A DNA stretch of 64,000 bases, taken from positions 62,001 through 126,000 of the forward strand of contig CAWHVG010000003.1 in the NCBI GenBank assembly GCA_963832725.1. The letters run 5' to 3'. This document shows, one piece after another, positions 54,836 to 63,735 of this stretch (positions are counted from its first letter, which is position 1; every line of letters begins with the position of its first letter). The stretch is from JAEZBP01 sp963832725 (GTDB lineage Bacteria; Myxococcota_A; Polyangia; Polyangiales; Sandaracinaceae). A program made the position numbers and the translations under genes. The notes beneath the pieces are model-generated. The model was not told the DNA's origin. It ran no database searches and saw only the letters and a program-made list of their open reading frames with translations.

Positions 54836-56604
54836 GAACCCTCGAGCGGGAGTCGTTCACCGGTATCGCCGCCTCGGCTGGCGTCGCCATCGGCCCGGTG
54901 ACGGTCTTCGACCGCGGCTCGGTGCCCGTGCCGCGCCGCCGCATCGCCAGCGAGGACTGCGAGCGCGAGGTCGAGCGCCTCGAGAGGGCGATCGAGGAGG
55001 CGCGGCGCGAGGTCGAGCTCGTCCGCGACACCTTGCCGGACGACGCGGGCGCCGATCACCGCCTGCTGCTCGAGACGCAGCTCATGATGCACGGCGACGA
55101 GCTCTTGCTCAGCCGCGCCGCCGCCGCCATCCGGCAGAGCCGCATCAACGCCGAGTGGGCGGTGCGCCGGACCGTGGACGAGATGCGGGCGCGGCTCCGG
55201 TCGGCGTCGCAGCTCTACTTCCGGGAGCGGGCCGACGACGTGGCCCATGTCGGTGAGCACATCCTGCGGGTCCTCACCGGTCTCTCCCGTGCGCTGCCCG
55301 CGCTCACCGACCCGACCATCCTCGTCGCCAGCGACCTGAGCCCGGCCGAGGCGGCCCAGCTCCCGACCGGGTTGGTGATGGCGATCGTGACCGACGGCGG
55401 GAGCGCGAGCAGCCACACCGCGATCCTCGCGCGCGCGCTCCAGGTGCCGGCGATCGTCGGCGTCAACGAGGTCACCCGGCACGTGAGCCCCGGCGACGTG
55501 GCGATCGTGGACGCGCTCCGCGGCGAGGTCGTGCTGCGGCCCGACGAAGAGGAGCAGGTAAGCGCCCACGAGCGAGCGGCGCGCTTCGCGGCGTTCAAGG
55601 GACGCCTGCGCGAGTCGGAGCAGCGCGCGGCGCGGACGCGAGACGGGGTCCACGTCACGCTGCTGGCCAACGTGGAGCTCGAGCTCGACGTCGGTCACGC
55701 CAAGCGCGAAGGCGCCGACGGAGTCGGCCTCTACCGGACGGAGTTCCTCTACCTCGACCGCAACGAGCCCCCGAGCGAGAGCGAGCAGACCGAGCTCTAT
55801 CGCCGCGTCGTGCGGCGGATCGCGCCGAGGCCGGTGGTCTTCCGCACCTACGATCTCGGCGCCGACAAGCTCCCGCTCGGGATGCGTCGCGGCCCGAACC
55901 CGGCCCTGGGCTTGCGGGGTCTCCGGGTCGCGTTCGAGCGGCCGGAGCTCCTGGTGACCCAGCTCCGCGCACTCCTGCGCGCGTCCACGGAGGGCACGCT
56001 GAAGGTCATGTTCCCGATGGTCTCGGGCGCCGACAATCTCAGGCGGGCCAGGGTGCTCTTCGAACGCGCGCGGCAGGATCTGGACGCGGCCGGCGTCGAC
56101 TACGGCCCGGTCTCGATCGGCTCCATGCTCGAGATCCCCTCGGCCGTGCTGATGGCGGATCGGCTGGCGCTCGAGTGCGACTTCTTCAGCGTCGGCACCA
56201 ACGATCTCACCCAGTACACGCTGGCCGTGGATCGCAGCGATCCTCGGGTGGCCCACCTCGGACGCTCGCTCGATCCGGCCGTGCTGCGTTCGCTCGACCA
56301 CGCGCGCAAGGTGGCGCACGAGCACGACAAGCCGATCAGCATCTGCGGGGACCTGGCGGCCGATCCGGTGGCGGCGCCGGTGCTGGTCGGGCTGGGGTTC
56401 GAGAGCCTCTCGATGCCGATGGTGGCCATCCCGTTGGTGCGCGAGGTGGTGAGCCGCATCTCCCGCGAGGAGGCGGCCGAGGTCGCGCGCGAGGCGCTGG
56501 ATCAGGGCTCCGCCAGCGACGTCGAGCGGCTGGTGGGCGCGCGCTTCGGCGCGGTGCTCGGCGAGCTCTGGGAGGAGAACGGGATCACGCTTCCGCGCTC
56601 TTGA
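54832..56604 (+). CDS. ptsI: PTS enzyme I (PEP-protein phosphotransferase)
   Basis: Takes phosphate from PEP and passes it to HPr; 590 aa. GTG at 54832 overlaps the ptsH stop (GTGA). The active His is in TDGGSASSHTAILARALQVPAIVG near residue 190. The PEP-binding barrel shows GVGLYRTEFLYLDRNEPPSESEQ, RTYDLGADKLP, NPALGLRGLR, FPMVSGADNLRRAR, GSMLEIPSAVLMAD and FFSVGTNDLTQYTLAVDR with ISICGDLAAD near the end. Domain order and length are typical, frame undamaged. No sugar-specific EIIB/C genes accompany it. Confidence 0.96.
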   Translation: MRTLERESFTGIAASAGVAIGPVTVFDRGSVPVPRRRIASEDCEREVERLERAIEEARREVELVRDTLPDDAGADHRLLLETQLMMHGDELLLSRAAAAIRQSRINAEWAVRRTVDEMRARLRSASQLYFRERADDVAHVGEHILRVLTGLSRALPALTDPTILVASDLSPAEAAQLPTGLVMAIVTDGGSASSHTAILARALQVPAIVGVNEVTRHVSPGDVAIVDALRGEVVLRPDEEEQVSAHERAARFAAFKGRLRESEQRAARTRDGVHVTLLANVELELDVGHAKREGADGVGLYRTEFLYLDRNEPPSESEQTELYRRVVRRIAPRPVVFRTYDLGADKLPLGMRRGPNPALGLRGLRVAFERPELLVTQLRALLRASTEGTLKVMFPMVSGADNLRRARVLFERARQDLDAAGVDYGPVSIGSMLEIPSAVLMADRLALECDFFSVGTNDLTQYTLAVDRSDPRVAHLGRSLDPAVLRSLDHARKVAHEHDKPISICGDLAADPVAAPVLVGLGFESLSMPMVAIPLVREVVSRISREEAAEVAREALDQGSASDVERLVGARFGAVLGELWEENGITLPRS

Positions 56605-56636
56605 GCTCGCCTCGGCCGAGTTGGCGCGCCCGCGCG

Positions 56637-56712
56637 GGATGGCCGGGCCAACGCCGGGGCTGCGCGATGGCTTTGGCGGGATGTGCGGGCCAACGCCGGG
56701 GCTCCGCGGATG
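56637..56712. repeat. Two 35-bp direct repeats, 41 bp apart
   Basis: GGGATGGCCGGGCCAACGCC at 56637 and GGGATGTGCGGGCCAACGCC at 56678 both continue GGGGCT.CGCG. Confidence 0.6.
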
Positions 56713-56850
56713 ATCGTCCGGCGGGTCGCGGTGGCTCGCCCCCCTCCTTCGAAGGGCCCCGCCCCCGCGCCGCGCCGCGCAACGAACGATTGAACGACGA
56801 ATCGTTCGTCACGCGGCGCGTGATGAGGCACCCCTAGGCGTCGGGGGCGA

Positions 56851-56881
56851 GCCCCCAAGCCCCCAAGCCCCCAAGCCCCCA
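56851..56881. repeat. Octanucleotide tandem repeat GCCCCCAA
   Basis: GCCCCCAA is repeated almost four times without interruption. Such a tract could vary in length by slippage; no gene spans it. Confidence 0.8.
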
Positions 56882-56966
56882 CGACCCGCCTCACCGGGGT
56901 TCATGATCACGACGGGTGTCGTGCCGGTACGGGTCCCGGTGCACGCGCACACGGCGCGCGCGCCCC

Positions 56967-57172
56967 GCGACTGTTGCCACGGGCCGACGCTCGCTCGCTG
57001 TCGCTCGTGGTCTCGGAGGTGCCGCGGGCCGCCCCCACGGGTCGCTTGGCTCGAGGAGCTGCGGCTCGTGGTTTCGGAGCTACCGCGGGCCCTCCCTACG
57101 GGTTGCTGGGCTCGATCCGTCGCTGCCGCTCGCTCGCTGTCGCTCGTGGTCTCGGAGCTGCTGCTGCCGGCC
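56967..57172. repeat. Three degenerate 60-80-bp repeats
   Basis: The core CTCGTGGTYTCGGAG recurs at about 57005, 57066 and 57144; the first two copies continue CCGCGGGCC and ACGGGT, and the first and third begin GCTCGCTCGCTGTCGCTCG. Confidence 0.6.
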
Positions 57173-57199
57173 GACTCCACTGATGAGAGACGGCGCCGC

Positions 57200-57772
57200 T
57201 CAGCGGGCGGCGCGGAGCAGGGCTTCGAGCTCGGCCAGCTCGGCGAAGCCGGTGTGGCGCGCGGCCTCCACGCCGCGGGCGTCGAGCGCGATGAAGAAGG
57301 GCACGCCCGGGATTTCGCCGAGCGCGCTCTGGCCTTCGCTCACGCTCTCCTCGGGGTCGTAGGTCACCTGGAAAGGCGGGTCGAGCGCGTGCTGGTACGG
57401 GCCAATCAAGAGGCGCGCGCTCGGTTCGGCGTCGATGCCCACAATCGCCAGACCGGGGTGCGCTTCGGCGAGCTCCTGGAGCGGGTGCAGCGCGAGCTGG
57501 CTGGCGCCGTCGAAGGTCGCGAACACGAAGAGCAGGACGGGGCGGCCGCGCAGCTCGCCGATGTCGAGGAAGGTCCCGTCGGCGCGCCGCAGGGTGAGCT
57601 CGACCGCGTGGGCGTCGCGTTGCTCTCCGCCGGAGGTGGGCAGCGGCGTGCTCATGCCAATCGGCGTGCCGTCGGCCGCGGGCGGCGGAGCACTGCCTCC
57701 GCAGCCGGCGAGGAGCGCGGCCGCCAGTAGAGAGGGCGCGGAGATGCCTGGATGTCGAGCCGCGGGGCCCAT
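57200..57772 (-). CDS. Thioredoxin-fold (redoxin/TlpA-like) lipoprotein without catalytic Cys
   Basis: An exported 190-aa protein. ATG at 57772 gives a signal ending in LLAAALLAGC, a lipobox; a longer frame is rejected. The domain (about 50-180) looks like a redoxin/AhpC-TSA fold: VELTLRRADGTFLDIGELRGRPVLLFVFATFDGASQLALHPLQELAEAHPGLAIVGIDAE, then IPGVPFFIALDARG with the cis-Pro. Where TlpA has WCxxC it reads ATFDGAS, so it has no redox cysteines and is unlikely to be an oxidoreductase. A binding or structural role is possible. Confidence 0.75.
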   Translation of the reverse strand: MGPAARHPGISAPSLLAAALLAGCGGSAPPPAADGTPIGMSTPLPTSGGEQRDAHAVELTLRRADGTFLDIGELRGRPVLLFVFATFDGASQLALHPLQELAEAHPGLAIVGIDAEPSARLLIGPYQHALDPPFQVTYDPEESVSEGQSALGEIPGVPFFIALDARGVEAARHTGFAELAELEALLRAAR

Positions 57773-57935
57773 CGCGTGGGAGCGTAGCAGGCGCGACGCG
57801 GCCTGCGACTTCGAGGCCCCCCGTTCGCTGATCCCTCTCCACCGCTCCAGGTTGCCCGACGGATCCGGTCGAGCCCCGCAATCGAGACGGGCCGGCGATG
57901 AACGATCAGGCCGCCGGTGGGACCGGATCGGCGGA

Positions 57936-58784
57936 TCAGTCACGCCAGTGTCGGCAGACCCGCTGCAGCAAGCAGGCCTCGCACTTGGACGGATCGCGGC
58001 GGCTCGGGCATTGGCGAGAGACGCCCAGGTGGCAGAGCGCGAAGTCGAACTTCACGGGATCGTCCGGATCGAGACGCCTGAGGCGTGCGGTGATCTCCTC
58101 CGCGGTGCGCCAGGAGGCGTCGCGCCGCTCCGTGAGGCCCAGGTTCTTGGCGATCCGGTGCACATGCGTGTCGACCGGGATGACCAGGTGGGCCGGAGAG
58201 ATCGGCCAGAGCCCGAGATCGACGCCATCGGCGGGCCGGATCATCCAGCGGGCGTAGAGCAAGAGGCGCTTGCACGCGCTCCCGGCGCGCGGGTCGGGGA
58301 CGAGATGCGCCAGCCCGCGCTCGGGCGCCGGTCCGCGCAGGTCGTCCGCCCAGTCCGCCAGCGCCTCCCGGAGGGGTATCCCGGCGTCCAGCCTGCGGGC
58401 GAGGGCGTTCCCGAGGCTGCCCTCCCGACGCCGCACCGCTGCCGCGCGGGCCAGCATCGTCGCCACGTGCGGTCCGCGATAGACCCGGTGAACGAACCCG
58501 GCGAGACGGCGATCCAGGGTCGAGCGTCGCGCCCGGTCGATCGTGCGCGCAGGGGAGGGGCCCAGCGTCTCGAGCACCCGCGCGACGCTGGCCCGGATCG
58601 CCACCACGTTGCCGAACGCGAGCGACGAGGCGATCAGCCCGACCACCTCGCGATCGTCCGGATCGGCATAGCGGTGGACGAACGAGACCGGATCCGCAGC
58701 GCGACGCGCCGCCGCGTCGTGGGTGGCGAGCAAGGCCTCGAGGCGGGCGCCGAGGCGGCGCTCCGCGGGCGAGAGGACCGGCAC
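57936..58784 (-). CDS. DUF2400/TIGR02757 protein, endonuclease III-like with Fe-S loop
   Basis: A 282-aa protein of the TIGR02757 group, related to HhH DNA glycosylases of the Nth family. It shows VSFVHRYADPDDREVVGLIASSLAFGNV, the Nth-like segment PVDTHVHRIAKNLGLT with the Asp at the usual position, FDFALCHLG, and a C-terminal Cys loop C-x8-C-x2-C-x5-C (QCPSRRDPSKCEACLLQRVC) that should bind a 4Fe-4S cluster. DNA repair is a likely but unproven role. GTG at 58784 lies 6 bases after a TATATC -10 element (58796-58791), another leaderless candidate. Confidence 0.85.
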   Translation of the reverse strand: MPVLSPAERRLGARLEALLATHDAAARRAADPVSFVHRYADPDDREVVGLIASSLAFGNVVAIRASVARVLETLGPSPARTIDRARRSTLDRRLAGFVHRVYRGPHVATMLARAAAVRRREGSLGNALARRLDAGIPLREALADWADDLRGPAPERGLAHLVPDPRAGSACKRLLLYARWMIRPADGVDLGLWPISPAHLVIPVDTHVHRIAKNLGLTERRDASWRTAEEITARLRRLDPDDPVKFDFALCHLGVSRQCPSRRDPSKCEACLLQRVCRHWRD

Positions 58785-58824
58785 GGCCGGGATATAGCAG
58801 GCTCGGGATCGGCGAGCGCGAGGG

Positions 58825-61530
58825 TCAGGCCAGGTACTTGGCGATCCGCCGCTCGAACGCCGCCAGCGCCTCGTCATCCGAGAGCGCGGCGCCGGGCTCG
58901 ATGGTCTCCGACGTCAGCCGCACCAGCCCGAAGTCCTTGAGGGCGTTGAGGGTGCTCTCGATCTTGGGCCGCGAGAATCGATTCGCGGAGCTCCAGCTCG
59001 CCGGCGGCGTACATCTTGTGCCCCCGCGCGAGGGTCTGCTTGACCCACTCCTTCTTCTTGACGCTCTCGCGCAGCCCTTCGAGCGAGCGCACCGTCAGCA
59101 GGCAGCTCTCGAAGTAGGTGCGGAGCATCGTCGCGTAGACGTCGACCAGGGTGCCTTCCACCGCGCCGAGCCCGTCCGGCGTTCGGGTCACCTCGCCGGC
59201 CTCGATCATGGTCTCGAGCGCGTCATCGAAGATCTCTTCGAAGCTCGCGTCGGCCCGGTACATGAACTCGTACTTGAACAGGCGCGAGAGCCGTGCGACC
59301 CGCTCGCGCAGCTCCTCCTCCGCGATCGGGGCGCCCTGCTGCACCAGCACGGTGGAGATCAGCGCGCTCGGCACGAAGAAGTGGAGAATCGTGTTCTTGT
59401 GGTACTCGAGCCCGAGCCGCCGCGACTCCGGCACCGCGTGGATGCGCTCACCGTCCACCTCTTTGCTCTCGACGAGCTTGGCGTCCGCAAAGAGCGCGAG
59501 GGTCTCCTCGACCGCCTCCTCGTTGAGCACGGCGCGGGCGACGTCGGCGTCCTTGGCGCTGCTCGGTCCGGACATCGAAGGGGCCTCGGCCCGGACCACC
59601 GGCCGGGCGACCCGCGCGCCGGCGCGCTCCAGCGCCGCCAGCAGCTCCGCCGAGCGGCCGATCAGATCCTCGTGGGTCATGCCGCGACGCCGGTGCGTCA
59701 TGAGCGCCGAGCCGACCAGCGCCGCCGGCGTCACGATCGTCACCCGGTTGATCTCGTAGGTCACTCGGTGGGCGATCCGCTGGATCAGCGCGCGACGCTC
59801 CGGCGGTCGCAGCTCCGAGGCGCTCCGGTCGCCGTCGCTGCGCAGCCGGACCGATTCGTCGACCAGCTCGCGCAGATCGAAGACCTCGCCGAACTGGATG
59901 TACAAGCGCCCGTAGCGCGAGCGGAGCACGCGGGAGCTGCGCAAGAGCCCGCCCACGGTCTCGGGCTGCTTCTCGCCGCCGCCGAGCTCGCGGGTGTACG
60001 AGCCCTCCTCGATGATCCGCTCGTACCCGATGGAGATCGGCACGAAGCTCAGCTCCACCGAGGGCAGCTTCAGCCCGGCGTCGACCACCATGGAGAGCAG
60101 GCCGAGCTTGGGTGGCAGGAGCTTGCCGGTGCGCGATCGCCCGCCCTCCATGAAGAACTCGACGTTGAAGCCCTCCACCAGGATCCGGCGCAGGTAGGCG
60201 TCGACCAGCGCGGCGTAGAGCTTCCTTCCCTTGAAGCTGCGACGGATGAAGAACGCGCCGCAGCGCCGCAGATAGGGGCCGAGCGGGAAGAACGAGAGGT
60301 TGTCGCCCGCCGCGATGAGCGGCACCGACATCGCGTTCCGCGCCAGCACGTGGCTGAGGACCAGGTAGTCGACGTGGCTCTTGTGGGAGGGCAGGAGGAT
60401 CACCGGCCCGCGACGGGCCGCCTCGCGCACCTTCTCGAGCCCCGCGTGGTCGAGGACGACGCCGTCGTAGATCCGCTCCCAGACCCAATCGAGGAAGCGG
60501 GAGAAGAGCCCGATCGCGTTGGGATCGACCATCGCGCAGAGCTTCCGCAGGTCCTTGTCGGCCTGCCGCTCGATGACCTCCACCGGTTTGTTCTGCTCGC
60601 GCGCGGCCGCCTCGATGTGCTTTCGGACGCGAGGGCTGCGGATCAGCTCCTCGCGGATGCGGGCCGCGTTCTTCTTGGCCGGGCCGAGCACCACCTGCCG
60701 CTCGCGCTCCATGCGCCGCAGGAGCGCGTAGCGAATGCGATCCGCCGCCTCGGCGTCGGTGAGATCCTGGTGGTCGGACAAGAACGCCGCGACGTCGAAG
60801 GGCTGGCCGGAGCGGAGCTGCGCGTTCCGGTAGTTCAGCAAGAAGCGCAGGAAGACCCGGACCCGGCCCGGCCACTCGCTCGGGCCGAAGAGGAGATCGA
60901 GGAGCGTCGGCTTCTTGTTCGGGGGCCGCTTGGTCCACACGAAGGTCTGCGGGACGAGCAGGATCGGCCGGTCGAGCTTGCGCTGCTGCTCCACCAGCGT
61001 GCGGATCAGAATCGCAATCGAGCCCGTGCCCCTTGGGGCGCTCGCCGAGCGAGGGCGGCCGGCGCAGGAAAAGCAGGGCGCTCTCGTGGGCGTGGAGCAC
61101 CTTGGCCAGCGCCTCTTCCTGGGGGATCTGCGGCCTTCGGCGCAAGCGTCGCTCGCCGCGGCCGAAGGGCTCCAGGATCCAGAGGCCGAGGATCGTTGAC
61201 GAAGCGGACGAGCGGCAGCCGGAAGCGCTTGAGCAGGTAGTCGAGACAGAGGAAGTCGAGCACCGAGATCGAGCGCATCACGTAGACCACCACGCCCGAG
61301 GCGGCGGACTCGCGCACCACGCCGCTCCAGCGCTCGTCGACGCGCATGTGACGGAAGAACCGGCTATAGAGCCAGCGGAGCCACCGGTTCGGCTCGAAAC
61401 CCGGGGCTTCCGGCTGCTCCAGGGTGGAGAGCGCCGGCTCCTCCACCGGAGTGGAGCCCTTCTGCACATCCTCGTGCCGCACGCGCTCGGCTTCCATGGG
61501 GACGTCGGTCATCGGGGCAGCGGGCGACAT
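58825..61530 (-). CDS. plsB: Glycerol-3-phosphate 1-O-acyltransferase (PlsB type), three frameshifts
   Basis: Membrane-bound enzyme that acylates glycerol-3-phosphate in phospholipid synthesis; about 900 aa. Acyltransferase motifs are all present: LLPSHKSHVDYLVLS (HxxxxD), CGAFFIRRSFKG, VEFFMEGGRSRTGKLLPPK and LSFVPISIGYERIIEEGSY. Frame repairs: near 61196 (restores VNDLGLWILEPFGRGERR), near 61030 (G4 to G3; restores KGTGSIAILIRTLVEQQRKL), and near 58975-58984, where GAATCGATTC contains one base too many (restores RPKIESTLNALKDFG to the stop at 58825). ATG at 61530 has CAGGGG upstream. Single gene, divergent from rplM. Confidence 0.9.
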
Positions 61531-61595
61531 AGGCCCCTGCGACGAACCCGCGACGTTAGCAATTCGATGCGCGCGAAGCGAGGGGCCGGGGCAGC

Positions 61596-61624
61596 TTGAC
61601 AGCTCCTCGCCGGGCCGCTACATC
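61596..61624 (+). promoter_or_regulatory. Promoter of rplM-rpsI
   Basis: TTGACA (61596-61601), exactly 17 bases, TACATC (61619-61624): the strongest consensus match in the window, as expected for ribosomal protein genes. The leader is about 50 bases. Confidence 0.7.
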
Positions 61625-61682
61625 ACGCCGCCCGCGCCCCCCGAAGAGCGAGGGACGCGAGAACGAAGAAGGACCCCGAGAG

Positions 61683-62111
61683 ATGCGTACCGAGAGCCTT
61701 CAGCCCGCCCAGATCGAGCGAAAGTGGCACGTGATCGACGCCGCCGACGTGCCGTTGGGCCGGCTCGCGTCCCGGATCGCCACCATTCTGCGTGGCAAAC
61801 ACCGTCCGACGTACACGCCCAACGCCGACAACGGCGACTTCGTCGTCGTGGTGAACGCGGAGAAGCTCCGCCTCACCGGCAACAAGATGAACGCCAAGCT
61901 CTACCAGACGCACTCGGGTATCCCGGGTGGGTTCCGGGCCGAGCCTTACCGGCTGCTGCTGCAGCGCCGGCCGACCATCGCGGTCGAGAAGGCCGTCCGC
62001 GGCATGCTGCCGAAGACGAAGCTCGGGCGGAAGATGCGCGGCAAGCTCAAGGTCTACGCGGGGCCGACGCACCCGCACGCGGCCCAAAAGCCGCAGCCGC
62101 TCACGGTGTGA
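61683..62111 (+). CDS. rplM: 50S ribosomal protein L13
   Basis: A 142-aa ribosomal protein: ERKWHVIDAADVPLGRLASRIATILRGKH, YTPNADNGDFVVVVNAEKLRLTGNK, RRPTIAVEKAVRGMLPKTKLGRKM and LKVYAGPTHPHAAQKP are standard. ATG at 61683 (MRTESLQPAQIE) fits the family; the upstream open frame crosses the promoter. It is followed 24 bases later by rpsI, the universal gene pair. Confidence 0.97.
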   Translation: MRTESLQPAQIERKWHVIDAADVPLGRLASRIATILRGKHRPTYTPNADNGDFVVVVNAEKLRLTGNKMNAKLYQTHSGIPGGFRAEPYRLLLQRRPTIAVEKAVRGMLPKTKLGRKMRGKLKVYAGPTHPHAAQKPQPLTV

Positions 62112-62135
62112 GCGAGGGAGAGGGTTAAGAAGACG

Positions 62136-62541
62136 ATGCCCCAGGCAACGATCCACGGCCGACCCTACGGGACTGGCAAGCGCAAGAACGCCATCGCCCG
62201 CGTGTTCCTGAAGCCCGGCGAAGGCACAGTGACGATCAACGGCCGCGAGTTCGCGGACTACTTCCCGCGCGAGACGCTGCGGATGATCGTCGAGCAGCCT
62301 TTCGACGTCCTCGAGACGCGCGGTCAGTTCGACGTCTCCGCCACCGTCTGCGGCGGCGGGAATCTCCGCGCAGGCGGAGGCCGTCCGGCACGGGATCTCC
62401 CGCGCTCTGCTCAACGTCGCCGCCGAGAACCGTACCCCGCTCAAGCGGGCCGGCTTCCTCACCCGCGACGCGCGCAAGAAGGAGCGGAAGAAGCCCGGTC
62501 AGCCCGGAGCCCGTAAGAAGTTCCAGTACTCCAAGCGCTGA
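62136..62541 (+). CDS. rpsI: 30S ribosomal protein S9, frameshifted
   Basis: A ribosomal protein of about 134 aa whose C terminus enters the decoding site. GTGKRKNAIARVFLKPGEGTVTINGR, ETLRMIVEQPF and, in another frame, AEAVRHGISRALLNVAAENRTPLKRAGFLTRDARKKERKKPG ending in the invariant YSKR. One extra A at 62360-62364 (GAATC for GATC) separates the two; repair gives VCGGGISAQAEAVRHG. Because S9 is essential in most bacteria and everything else is perfect, this is the best evidence that frameshifts here are sequence errors. Confidence 0.95.
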
Positions 62542-62585
62542 TCGGCGCGCGCCGATCGACGCGGGACCCGCGAAGGTCCGTGGAG

Positions 62586-62610
62586 GCCGCGACTTTCGAG
62601 TCGCGGCTTT
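62586..62610 (+). terminator. Terminator of rplM-rpsI
   Basis: GCCGCGACT (62586-62594), loop TTCG, AGTCGCGGC (62599-62607), then TTT. A stable tetraloop hairpin 44 bases after the rpsI stop. Confidence 0.8.
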
Positions 62611-62667
62611 CGTGTGTCTGGACCGATACGGGGCTGCCGCCGCCGAGGACATCCAGGAGGAGCTGCC

Positions 62668-63705
62668 ATGATCCGAGCCGTCGTCGTCGGAGCCACCGGA
62701 TACACGGGGGCCGAGCTGGTACGGTTGATCCTCGGTCACCCCGAGGTCGAGCTGGCGGGGCTCGTCGGCCACAGCAAGGCCGGGGAATCGGTGTCGAACG
62801 TGATGCCGAGTCTGGCCGGGCTGATCCCGGGTGAGGTCGCGGCCTTCAATCTGGCCGCGATCGACGCCGACGCCGCGTTCTGCGCGCTCCCCCACGGCGC
62901 GAGCGCGGAGAAGGTGTCCGCGCTGCGCGAGAAGGGCGTGCGGGTCTTCGACCTCTCGGCGGACTTCCGGCTCCGATCGCTCGATACGTATCGAGAGTGG
63001 TATGGGGATCACGGCGCGCCGGCGTTGCTCCCGCACGCGGTCTACGGGCTCCCGGAGCTCTACCGCGAGGCGATCCGCGAGACCGATCTGGTCGCGGTGC
63101 CCGGCTGCTACCCCACCGCGACGATCCTCCCGCTGGCCCCGCTCTTCCGCGAGGGGCTGATCGAGATGGACGGGCCGGTCGTCGTCGACGCCAAGAGCGG
63201 TGTGTCAGGAGCGGGCCGGGCGGCCAAGCCGCGCACCCACTTCTCCGAAACCGCCGAGAGCTTCCGGGCGTACGCGATCGCGGGCCGGCACCGCCACACG
63301 CCCGAGATCGAGCAGGAGCTCTCCGCTGCGGCCGGGCGGCCGCTCCAGGTGATCTTCTCGCCGCACCTGGTCCCCATGACTCGGGGGATCCTGTCGACGA
63401 GCTACCTGCGGCCGCGCCCCGGCGTCGACGCCGCCCGCTGTGCGGAGGCCGCGCGCGCGCTCTACGCCGGGTCGCCTTCGGTCCACGTGCTCGACCCGAA
63501 CGAGAACCCCGACACGCTCTGGGTCCGCGGGTCCAACCGTGCGCACCTCTCCTACACGGACGACGCGCGCAGCGGCTGGATCGTGGCCCAGGGCGCGATC
63601 GACAATCTCGTGAAGGGAGCGTCCGGCCAGGCCCTGCAGTGTCTGAACGTACGCTTCGGGCTCGAGGAGGGCCTCGGTCTCTCGCAGCCCGCGACCTGGC
63701 CCTGA
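62668..63705 (+). CDS. argC: N-acetyl-gamma-glutamyl-phosphate reductase
   Basis: NADPH-dependent third step of arginine synthesis; 345 aa. ATG at 62668 follows a perfect AGGAGG. Motifs: VVVGATGYTGAELVRLILGHP (nucleotide binding), FCALPHGASAE, FDLSADFRL, VPGCYPTATILPLAPL with catalytic Cys147, DAKSGVSGAGRAAK, GRHRHTPEIEQEL and FSPHLVPMTRGILSTSYL. Full length and undamaged. No other arg gene is in the window; a probable group II intron begins 31 bases after its stop. Confidence 0.96.
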   Translation: MIRAVVVGATGYTGAELVRLILGHPEVELAGLVGHSKAGESVSNVMPSLAGLIPGEVAAFNLAAIDADAAFCALPHGASAEKVSALREKGVRVFDLSADFRLRSLDTYREWYGDHGAPALLPHAVYGLPELYREAIRETDLVAVPGCYPTATILPLAPLFREGLIEMDGPVVVDAKSGVSGAGRAAKPRTHFSETAESFRAYAIAGRHRHTPEIEQELSAAAGRPLQVIFSPHLVPMTRGILSTSYLRPRPGVDAARCAEAARALYAGSPSVHVLDPNENPDTLWVRGSNRAHLSYTDDARSGWIVAQGAIDNLVKGASGQALQCLNVRFGLEEGLGLSQPATWP

Positions 63706-63718
63706 TCCCGCGACCGGG

Positions 63719-63724
63719 TATCCT
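63719..63724 (+). promoter_or_regulatory. -10-like element after argC
   Basis: TATCCT lies 8 bases before an ATG at 63733, the same spacing as the leaderless promoters elsewhere. The ATG opens a frame with no stop up to the window end, but its codon use is poor and it overlaps the intron-like RNA. Confidence 0.25.
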
Positions 63725-63735
63725 CTCTCGCGATG

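Larger units (their letters stand above)
56605..57199. other. Repeat-rich intergenic region after ptsI
   Basis: Nearly 600 bases without a plausible gene. It holds three different local repeat arrays (listed separately) and GC-skewed sequence. ptsI and the minus-strand redoxin-like gene converge on it. It may end both transcripts, though no classical terminator is seen. Confidence 0.55.

Noticed and set aside
56851..57172. CRISPR array
   Set aside because: Repeats are octamers or degenerate 60-80-mers without regular unique spacers, and no cas genes are present anywhere in the window.
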